A DNA stretch of 22,321 bases. It comes from JADLEX01 sp964586775 (GTDB lineage: Bacteria > Lernaellota > Lernaellaia > JACKCT01). Shown piece by piece: positions 1 through 6,117 of the stretch. The notes under the pieces were generated by a model that saw only the letters and a program-made list of their open reading frames with translations, had not been told where the DNA came from and did no database searches. Made by a program: the position numbers and the translations under genes. The stretch covers positions 1 to 22,321 of the forward strand of contig CAZPJD010000208.1 of assembly GCA_964586775.1 (NCBI GenBank), written 5' to 3'. How positions within the stretch are numbered: the first letter of the stretch is position 1; every line of letters starts with the position of its first letter.

Positions 1-309
1 GTCGGAAAATCGGACGCGGAAATTCTAGGGAAATCAGGGGGTTTTCGCCCCGATCGCCCGGGTTTCATCGGAAACGTGGGCTCTCACGGTCTGATAATGA
101 GACCACGAAGGTCAGATTCGAGACGACCGGGAATGCGGGCCAATAGAACAATCGCGGGAAAAACGGTCGTGTGTGGTCGCCCCGGCAAGCGTAATAAGAG
201 GTACAATTCTTGCTGACTTGCGAAGTCGACGAGAACGTCGTCTTGCGCCAGAGGGGTTTTTGGTCTCGAATTCAGACCGAAGGAGCCCGAGGCCGGGAGC
301 GAGCGCGGG
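1..309. other. Upstream non-coding region of the heme sensor kinase
   Basis: I see no gene here. The only structures noticed are short inverted repeats. One is GGGG-TTTTCG-CCCC at 38-51, which lacks a T tract and so is a weak terminator candidate. The others are GGTCT-N7-AGACC near 88-104 and GACC-N5-GGTC at 101-113. I could not find a convincing sigma-70 or sigma-54 promoter for the kinase gene. Best -10-like words are GATAAT at 93-98 and TACAAT at 202-207, neither with a good -35 partner. Confidence 0.4.
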
Positions 310-1932
310 ATGCGTCGAAAGATCGCCCTGAATGTTGGAATGATTCTGGCCGTGCTGCTGGTTGCGGGGCTTTCGGTCTATCGCCATATCGCCAGCATGC
401 GCACGCACGAGCGGGCGATGGGCTATTCGCTCTCCAACACCGAGAATTTTTCCAAGCTTTTTTATCTGTCCACGATGATCCAGCAGCAGCAGTCCGAGCA
501 GCGATTCGGCGTTTCCACCGATTCGACCGCACTGGAACAGTACTTCGCCGAGATGGACACGCTGGTATCACGCGTGCGCCGCGACATGAAGGATCCGGAC
601 ATCGTTGCGAGCTGCATGGATTGCCATGCCAAGACCGGCAACGAGAACTGGAAGGTGATGGCACCGCAGATCGAGAGTTTGACGACCCTGATGGCGTCAT
701 ACCGCGAGCAGGTCAAGGAAGTGGCCGAATCACCCGACGACGTGCACCGAGAACAAAAAGAAGCCATGGCGCTCTACCTGTCGCGGACCATCGTGGCCCA
801 GGCGCGCGAAATCGAGAGCGAATTCGACAAAATGTCGGCGCATCTGGTGGCGCAATACCGCTTCTGGGCTGAACGAACCGGACGCTACACCACAGGGGTC
901 GTCATTATCGGCCTTCTGCTCGTGAGCTTCTTCGTGGCACGCATGCTGGTGCTCCTGCTGCGCCCCATTCAGGTGCTGGACCGGGCGGCGAAGGAGATGT
1001 CGGCGGGGCACTATCCCGAGCCGGTCGTCATCAAGACGAAGGACGAACTCGAGACGCTCGCGACGACCTTCAACCGCATGGTGGAGAGCATCCGAAACGT
1101 CACCGACGAACGCGAGGAATTGCTCGCCCAGACGCGGGAGTTCAACGCGATTTTGGAGCAGCGCATCGCGCAGGTGCGCAAGGAACTCGAAGCGGCGCAA
1201 GACGGTCTCGTGCGTAGCGAGACGCTCTCGGCGATCGGCACGCTGGCTTCGGGGCTCGCCCACGAGATCAACAATCCGATCCACGTCATCATCGGCGTCG
1301 TCGATCTGGCGCTCAAGGACCTCGAGCCGGGCGCGACCGTCGCGGACGATCTGCGCCTCATCGAATCCGAGGCCATCCGCTGCCAGAAGATCGTCTCCGG
1401 ACTGCTCGATTTCGCGCGTCAATCGGAGCCGGAACTGACGCTCGAGTCGCTGAACGACCTTGCGCGCCAATCTCTGGAACTGCTCGCGGTTCAGATCCGC
1501 AAGTCGAGAATCGTCTGCGAACTCCGGCCCGACCCGGCGCTGCCATCATCGATGATGGACAAGAACAAGATCAAGCAGGTGATCGTGAACCTGCTCATCA
1601 ACGCCAGCCAGGCGATGACGGGCGGCGGCACGATCACGCTGGCGACACGCCGCGAGCGGCGCGGCGCGACGGATTATGTTGTGCTCGACGTGCGCGACAC
1701 CGGCCCCGGTATTCCCGAAGAGCTGCAGAAGCGCGTCTTCGAGCCGTTTTTCACGACGAAGAAAGGCCGCGAAGGTACCGGTCTGGGCCTCGCCATCAGC
1801 CACCGAATCGTCGAAGAGCACCGTGGCGATATTCTATTGACGAGCCGGGTGGGCGAGGGGACGACGTTTGCCGTCCGTCTACCGCTCATGACCGAAATCG
1901 AAGCCGCGGACGCCGTCCGCCCGGCCGTGTGA
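310..1932 (+). CDS. Membrane sensor histidine kinase with periplasmic c-type heme motif
   Basis: A 540-residue sensor kinase. Transmembrane helix 1 is at about residues 5-26, followed by a helical periplasmic sensor region of about 170 residues and transmembrane helix 2 at about 195-217. A HAMP domain lies at about 215-270 and a short coiled coil at 265-305. The HisKA domain has the H-box HEINNP with phospho-acceptor H318. The HATPase domain has an N box around N428/N431, a G1 motif DTGPGI (463-468), an F box FEPFF and a G2 motif GTGLGLA (489-495). The sensor region carries one CxxCH motif (C102-M-D-C105-H106), the signature of covalently bound c-type heme, placed on the periplasmic side where cytochrome c maturation occurs. 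No PAS or receiver domain is visible. It lies 10 nt upstream of an NtrC-type regulator, its likely phosphotransfer partner. Heme binding and the signal (redox, NO, CO, O2) are inferred. Start ATG has a GGGAG about 10 nt upstream. Confidence 0.93.
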   Translation: MRRKIALNVGMILAVLLVAGLSVYRHIASMRTHERAMGYSLSNTENFSKLFYLSTMIQQQQSEQRFGVSTDSTALEQYFAEMDTLVSRVRRDMKDPDIVASCMDCHAKTGNENWKVMAPQIESLTTLMASYREQVKEVAESPDDVHREQKEAMALYLSRTIVAQAREIESEFDKMSAHLVAQYRFWAERTGRYTTGVVIIGLLLVSFFVARMLVLLLRPIQVLDRAAKEMSAGHYPEPVVIKTKDELETLATTFNRMVESIRNVTDEREELLAQTREFNAILEQRIAQVRKELEAAQDGLVRSETLSAIGTLASGLAHEINNPIHVIIGVVDLALKDLEPGATVADDLRLIESEAIRCQKIVSGLLDFARQSEPELTLESLNDLARQSLELLAVQIRKSRIVCELRPDPALPSSMMDKNKIKQVIVNLLINASQAMTGGGTITLATRRERRGATDYVVLDVRDTGPGIPEELQKRVFEPFFTTKKGREGTGLGLAISHRIVEEHRGDILLTSRVGEGTTFAVRLPLMTEIEAADAVRPAV

Positions 1933-1942
1933 GGAGCATCGT

Positions 1943-3352
1943 TTGATCGAACGTCGCGTACTGGTGGTGGACGACGAACCCGGCGCCCGCATGGTGCTGG
2001 AACGCAGTTTGACGCGTGGCCAGTACGAGGTCGTTACCGCCGAGGGCGGCGATCAGGCCCTCGATCTCTTCCGCGAACAGCCGTTTCCCGTCGTCGTCAC
2101 CGACATCAACATGCCGGGCATGAGTGGTTTCGAGTTGCTCGACGAGGTGCGCAAGCACAAGCCCGATTCCGCCGTGCTCATGATTACCGCTTACGCCGAT
2201 CTCAACTCCGCGGTCGAAGCCCTGCGGCGCGGAGCGGACGACTACATCATCAAACCCATCAAGCCCGATCTCATCGTCAAGGCCGTCGATCGCGTCTTCG
2301 AGAAGCTGCTCCTGTCCGACGAAGTGCGTTACCTTCGCAGCCAGATCCGCGACCAGTGGGGCTTCGAGAACATTGTGGGCACGAGCGAGGCGCTCAAGCG
2401 CTCGATCCGCATGGCGCTTCGGGTCTCACCGTCCGACGAGACGATTCTCATCTCGGGCGGCAGCGGGACGGGCAAGGAGCTTTTCGCGCGGGCGATTCAC
2501 CTTTCCAGTCCACGCCGTCAGAAGCGGTTCATCGCGGTCAACTGCGGGGCGCTTCCCGAGCAGCTCATCGAGAGCGAACTCTTCGGCCATCGCAAGGGCG
2601 CGTTCACCAGCGCCGTCGCCAACAAAGAGGGTCTCGTCATGGAGGCCAACGGCGGCACGGTGTTTTTTGACGAAGTGTCGGAACTCCCGACGCCCATGCA
2701 GGTGAAGTTCCTGCGTTTCCTTCAGGATCATTTCGTGCGGCCCGTGGGCGCGCTCAAAGAGGTGCACGCCGACGTGCGCGTGCTGGCCGCGACGAACAAG
2801 GACTTGCAGGCCGAGGTCGACTCCGGTCGCTTCCGCGAGGACCTGTACTTCCGCCTGCGCGTGCTGGAGCTGCACGTCCCGTCGCTACGCGATCGGCGCG
2901 AGGACATCCCGGTGCTCGTGCGTTACTTCATCAAGAAGCACGGCGAGCGTTCGGGCCGCGACGAACTCGCCGTGCCCGACGAGATCATGGAACTTCTCAT
3001 CAACTACGACTGGCCCGGCAACGCCCGCGAGGTGGAAAACCTCGTCAAGCACCTGCTCATCATGTGCGAGGGCACCGAGGTCACGCGCGACGACTTGCCC
3101 GCATTTCTTGCGCTCGGGACGTCGTCGGGCGATGTCGGCGCCAGGGACATGGCGTATCTCGCGCAGGGGCGCTCGTATAGCGAGATCCGTTCCAAGGTGC
3201 TCGAGGACTTCAATCGCCAGATCATCACCGAGGCGCTGGAACTTGAGGGCTGGAACATCTCCCGGGCCGCCGAGCGTCTTGGCACCGCGAAGTCCAACGT
3301 CATTCGACTGATGAAGCGGTTTGGACTGACGCGCGACGACCTCGTTCCCTGA
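1943..3352 (+). CDS. Sigma-54-dependent response regulator (NtrC family)
   Basis: A 469-residue bacterial enhancer-binding protein. The receiver domain spans 1-120, with acidic pocket D10/D11, phospho-acceptor D54 (VTDINMPG) and K104. The AAA+ sigma-54 activation domain spans about 143-370, with Walker A GGSGTGKE (172-179), a sigma-54 contact loop reading GAFTSA (219-224) instead of the usual GAFTGA, and Walker B TVFFDE ending D243/E244. A Fis-type helix-turn-helix lies at about 424-462. The start is TTG, placed by a GAGGAG ribosome site at 1931-1936 with 6-nt spacing and by the receiver-domain N-terminus. The gene follows the heme kinase after 10 nt, so the two form one transcription unit. 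A palindrome and a sigma-54 promoter lie just downstream in front of the decaheme cytochrome gene, which is therefore the most likely target. Confidence 0.94.
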   Translation: MIERRVLVVDDEPGARMVLERSLTRGQYEVVTAEGGDQALDLFREQPFPVVVTDINMPGMSGFELLDEVRKHKPDSAVLMITAYADLNSAVEALRRGADDYIIKPIKPDLIVKAVDRVFEKLLLSDEVRYLRSQIRDQWGFENIVGTSEALKRSIRMALRVSPSDETILISGGSGTGKELFARAIHLSSPRRQKRFIAVNCGALPEQLIESELFGHRKGAFTSAVANKEGLVMEANGGTVFFDEVSELPTPMQVKFLRFLQDHFVRPVGALKEVHADVRVLAATNKDLQAEVDSGRFREDLYFRLRVLELHVPSLRDRREDIPVLVRYFIKKHGERSGRDELAVPDEIMELLINYDWPGNAREVENLVKHLLIMCEGTEVTRDDLPAFLALGTSSGDVGARDMAYLAQGRSYSEIRSKVLEDFNRQIITEALELEGWNISRAAERLGTAKSNVIRLMKRFGLTRDDLVP

Positions 3353-3360
3353 GCCGAAAC

Positions 3361-3390
3361 CGGCGTCACCGACGCCGATTTTCTCGTTTT
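3361..3390 (+). terminator. Rho-independent terminator after the two-component operon
   Basis: A perfect 7-bp stem, CGGCGTC with loop ACC and GACGCCG (3361-3377), starts 8 nt after the regulator stop codon. It is followed by ATTTTCTCGTTTT. It separates kinase/regulator transcription from the cytochrome gene, which has its own promoter. Confidence 0.8.
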
Positions 3391-3430
3391 CGCCGCTCCG
3401 CCCACCCCGATTCCGTTGGACTCATTTTCA

Positions 3431-3463
3431 GACCGGTTGGTTTTAATTTCGGACCAACAGGTC
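3431..3463. promoter_or_regulatory. Probable enhancer (UAS) for the sigma-54 regulator
   Basis: Inverted repeat with arms GACCGGTTGGT (3431-3441) and ACCAACAGGTC (3453-3463). Ten of 11 positions pair, around an 11-nt AT-rich spacer. The centre is at about 3447, roughly 120 bp upstream of the start site predicted from the -12 element. That is the usual place for binding sites of NtrC-type activators. The regulator encoded just upstream is the obvious candidate protein. The site identity is inferred; the palindrome is seen directly. Confidence 0.6.
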
Positions 3464-3543
3464 GAATTCGTGGCTGTCGCATTTTTCAACACTCGTAACA
3501 TGTGGATATTACGACGGAAAAATCCGACCTACGACGGTCCAGG

Positions 3544-3558
3544 TGGCACGCGAATTGC
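3544..3558 (+). promoter_or_regulatory. Sigma-54 (-24/-12) promoter of the decaheme cytochrome gene
   Basis: TGGCACG-N4-TTGC matches the sigma-54 consensus at the core GG (3545-3546) and GC (3557-3558), with exactly 10 nt between them. Transcription would start near 3570, giving a leader of about 60 nt. It lies downstream of a terminator and a palindrome and upstream of a lipoprotein cytochrome. Being next to a sigma-54 activator gene strongly supports function. Confidence 0.87.
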
Positions 3559-3587
3559 CTCTTACGCGGGTGGTGCGTGAGCTTCAT

Positions 3588-3604
3588 AGGGGCGAAAAGC
3601 CCTT
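3588..3604 (+). other. Small hairpin in the cytochrome leader
   Basis: Stem of about 6 bp around a GAAAA loop (GGGC/GCCC core at 3590-3602), between the predicted start site and the ribosome site. It may only affect mRNA stability. I do not recognise a riboswitch class. Confidence 0.3.
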
Positions 3605-3629
3605 TCGTTACACGATTCGGAGGCTGCGA

Positions 3630-5957
3630 ATGCAATATCGAAAAGCGATGCTCTTGGTTCTACTCATGTTGACGCTGGCTCTTTCGACCGGGCTGCTCGC
3701 CTGCGCGGGCGCGGACGGCAAGGACGGCAAAGCGGGTGCGGACGGCGAACCCGGCCAAGACGGCCAGGTGGTCGATGACGACAGCACCGACGACGATGTC
3801 GATGACGACGTTGACGACGATGTCGACGACGACGCGACGGACGATGACACGACCGACGACGACACGACTGACGACGACACGACCGATGACGACACGACCG
3901 ATGACGACACGGCCGACGACGACACCGGCGACGACGACACGGGCTCGCCCTACGACTTCGACGGAGAGACGGAAATCTTCGGTGTGGAGGTTGCGGATGT
4001 GGCGGCGGCCGCCACGACGACGGTCTATTTCGCCATCGCGGACGCGAACGGCGCTCCGGTGACGAACATGGCGTCGAGCACGGTGCGTTTCGGTCTCGCG
4101 CAGCTCACCGAATCCACGGACACGTCCTCCGGCCAGTGGGTCAGCTACATCTACCGGGTGGAAGTGAAGGATCCGGGCGAGCCGGGCACCGAGCCCGACG
4201 GCACCACGGTCTATCAGGCCACGACCGAGACGTGCAACAACGCGAACGGTCTGTTCACGAACTACGGCGACGGCACCTATTCCTACAAGTTCGCGGTTGA
4301 CGTCACCAACGTGACGACCCCGCCGGTGACTTACGACGCGTCGCTCGTTCACCGCGTGGCGATGCAGTATACCGGCAACACCGACAACGCGATCCTCGAC
4401 TTCGTGCCGGACGGCTCCGATGTCGATCAGTCGCGCGAAGTGTACCTGATGTCCTCCTGCAACACCTGCCACACGAAGCTCGCCATGCATGGCGGCGGTC
4501 GCATCGCCGGCGAATACTGCGTGGTGTGCCACAACCCCGGCACCGTCGACGCCAACTCGGGCAACAACCTCGACATGGCCGAGATGACGCACAAGATCCA
4601 CCGCGGCGTGAACCTCGCGAATGGCTATGTGATCTGGGGTAACAGCAATGGCGAACACGACTACTCCGAAGTCGTCTGGCCGCAGGACGTCCGCAACTGC
4701 ACGAAGTGCCACACGGGCGTGGACGGCAACAACTACTACGAGTATCCGCGCAAGCAGGCTTGCGGCGGCTGCCACGACGCGGTCGACTTCTCCGATCACT
4801 TCGGCGACCAGACCGGCTCTGATGAAAACTGTCTGAACTGCCACTATGCCGGTTATCGCGACATCGTCGAGGATCACGCGATCCCGATGGATTCGTGGAC
4901 GCCGAAATTCCAGTGGAACATCCTGGAAGTGACCGACACGGGCCCGGGCGAAACCCCGGTTGTCAAGTTCTCGGTCACCGATCCCACCAACGCCGATGCG
5001 CCTTACGACATCAAGACCGGTCCGATCTGGACCACGGCGAGCTGCAGCTCGGTGAACATGCGCATTGCGAATCCGACGACGGACTACACCAACACGATCA
5101 ACCCGACCTCGATTCCGGCTCAGCCGGTTTCGGTGAACGCCCTGACAACCTCGGTGTCGAACGACGACGGGACCTATACGATCACGTTCACCGGCAAGGC
5201 GATTCCGGCCGACGCGACGGGCAGCGGCGTGGTCTTCATCGACGGTCGTCCCTGCGGCGACATCGACGGCGACCTGACTTACTCCGATCGCATCGTGGTT
5301 CCGAACGTCGAGAAGTTCTTCGCCATCACGGACACGACCGTCAAAGAGCGCCGCAACGTGGTCGCGATCGAATACTGCGACGCCTGCCACGACCTGCTCT
5401 CGCTCCACGGCGGCAACCGCAACGACAACACCGATGTCTGCCTCGCGTGCCACAACCCGCGTTCGACCGACATCGCGCAGCGTCCGGCGTCGATCGACAC
5501 CACCCCGGCCGATGGCACGTGGGACAACCCGAACGCCCTCGGCGTTGACGGAAAGCGTCAGGAGTCCGTCAACTTCAAGTACATGATCCACGCGATTCAC
5601 GCCGGCGACATGCGTCAGGAGGAGTACGTGGTATACGGCTATGGCCGCAACCCGATCGCCTTCGGCGAAGTGGTGTTCCCGGGCGATCTGGCGACCTGCA
5701 CCATGTGCCACCTGCCGAACACCTACGGCCTTCCGATGCCTTCGACGAACATCTCCCAGACGATGGATCAGGGCACCGCGGCCGGTCCGGGCGACGACGA
5801 GTTCATGCAGGCGGCCGCCTCGGCGTGCTTCGCCTGCCACGACAGCGATACCAGTCTCGCGCACATCACGCAAATGGGCGGTATCGACGGGCCCGAGACG
5901 TGCGTGCTCTGCCACGGCGTGGGCAAGGAATACGACGTGTACGAGATGCACAACTAG
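3630..5957 (+). CDS. OmcA/MtrC-family decaheme c-type cytochrome, surface lipoprotein
   Basis: A 775-residue lipoprotein: positive N-terminus, hydrophobic stretch and lipobox LLAC with C25. A short collagen-like GxD/GxA stretch (28-46) and an Asp-rich tether (49-105) follow. There are exactly ten CxxCH motifs in two groups of five, with first Cys at 277, 297, 357, 378, 401 and at 583, 604, 690, 733, 758. Each group is preceded by a beta-rich segment (about 106-275 and 440-575). This is the pentaheme/beta/pentaheme plan of outer-membrane decaheme reductases that pass electrons to Fe(III)/Mn(IV) minerals, flavins or electrodes. The start is ATG 3630, with GGAGG at 3619-3623. An in-frame GTG at 3543 is rejected because it lies inside the sigma-54 promoter. 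The gene stands alone between its own promoter and terminators. No porin or periplasmic partner is in the window, so the electron route is not shown. Confidence 0.95.
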   Translation: MQYRKAMLLVLLMLTLALSTGLLACAGADGKDGKAGADGEPGQDGQVVDDDSTDDDVDDDVDDDVDDDATDDDTTDDDTTDDDTTDDDTTDDDTADDDTGDDDTGSPYDFDGETEIFGVEVADVAAAATTTVYFAIADANGAPVTNMASSTVRFGLAQLTESTDTSSGQWVSYIYRVEVKDPGEPGTEPDGTTVYQATTETCNNANGLFTNYGDGTYSYKFAVDVTNVTTPPVTYDASLVHRVAMQYTGNTDNAILDFVPDGSDVDQSREVYLMSSCNTCHTKLAMHGGGRIAGEYCVVCHNPGTVDANSGNNLDMAEMTHKIHRGVNLANGYVIWGNSNGEHDYSEVVWPQDVRNCTKCHTGVDGNNYYEYPRKQACGGCHDAVDFSDHFGDQTGSDENCLNCHYAGYRDIVEDHAIPMDSWTPKFQWNILEVTDTGPGETPVVKFSVTDPTNADAPYDIKTGPIWTTASCSSVNMRIANPTTDYTNTINPTSIPAQPVSVNALTTSVSNDDGTYTITFTGKAIPADATGSGVVFIDGRPCGDIDGDLTYSDRIVVPNVEKFFAITDTTVKERRNVVAIEYCDACHDLLSLHGGNRNDNTDVCLACHNPRSTDIAQRPASIDTTPADGTWDNPNALGVDGKRQESVNFKYMIHAIHAGDMRQEEYVVYGYGRNPIAFGEVVFPGDLATCTMCHLPNTYGLPMPSTNISQTMDQGTAAGPGDDEFMQAAASACFACHDSDTSLAHITQMGGIDGPETCVLCHGVGKEYDVYEMHN
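3840..3944 (+). repeat. Seven 15-bp tandem repeats encoding an Asp-rich linker
   Basis: Seven consecutive 15-bp units, all variants of gacgacgacacgacc, encode DDDT(T/A/G) in the cytochrome tether (residues 71-105). Just before it, 12-bp units encode VDDD. Copy number can be expected to vary between strains, changing tether length without changing frame because each unit is five codons. Confidence 0.9.
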
Positions 5958-5971
5958 CAAATCGAATCCGG

Positions 5972-5991
5972 GGGGCCGCGCATGCGGCCCC
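5972..5991. other. GC-rich hairpin downstream of the cytochrome gene
   Basis: Perfect 8-bp stem GGGGCCGC / GCGGCCCC around GCAT, 15 nt after the cytochrome stop and without a T tract. It could protect the 3' end of the mRNA or aid termination together with the next hairpin. Confidence 0.55.
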
Positions 5992-6023
5992 TCGGAGACA
6001 GCTCATCAGTGGGCGATGAAATT

Positions 6024-6056
6024 CGGGAAGGCTACGGCTTTCCCGACATTTTTTTT
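6024..6056 (+). terminator. Rho-independent terminator with UACG tetraloop
   Basis: A 9-bp stem (CGGGAAGGC / GCTTTCCCG, one G-U pair) closed by the very stable C(UACG)G tetraloop at 6024-6045, followed by an eight-T run at 6049-6056. It ends cytochrome transcription and isolates the next lipoprotein gene. Confidence 0.9.
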
Positions 6057-6117
6057 ATTTGCGTCGCGAACTTTCGGTGGGCATAATCCGGGCGCTGTTT
6101 TTCGTTTGAGGTGGGTC

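Noticed and set aside
3543..3629. Upstream GTG start for the cytochrome
   Set aside because: It lies within the sigma-54 promoter and has no ribosome site; ATG 3630 has GGAGG and gives a proper lipoprotein signal.
3840..3944. Tandem repeats as a CRISPR-like array
   Set aside because: Units are contiguous 15-mers without spacers and encode an in-frame protein linker.
5514..5520. TGGCACG resembling a -24 box
   Set aside because: It lies inside the cytochrome coding sequence and no TTGC follows at the right spacing.
3660..5960. 766-residue open frame antisense to the decaheme cytochrome
   Set aside because: It is the low-stop-codon mirror of a high-GC gene. It is rich in Arg/Val/His with no motifs, while the plus strand has ten heme sites and a lipobox.
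5641..6117. N-terminal extension of the PNGase F-like frame
   Set aside because: It overlaps the cytochrome gene in another frame and reads through a strong terminator; ATG 6118 starts a clean lipoprotein signal.
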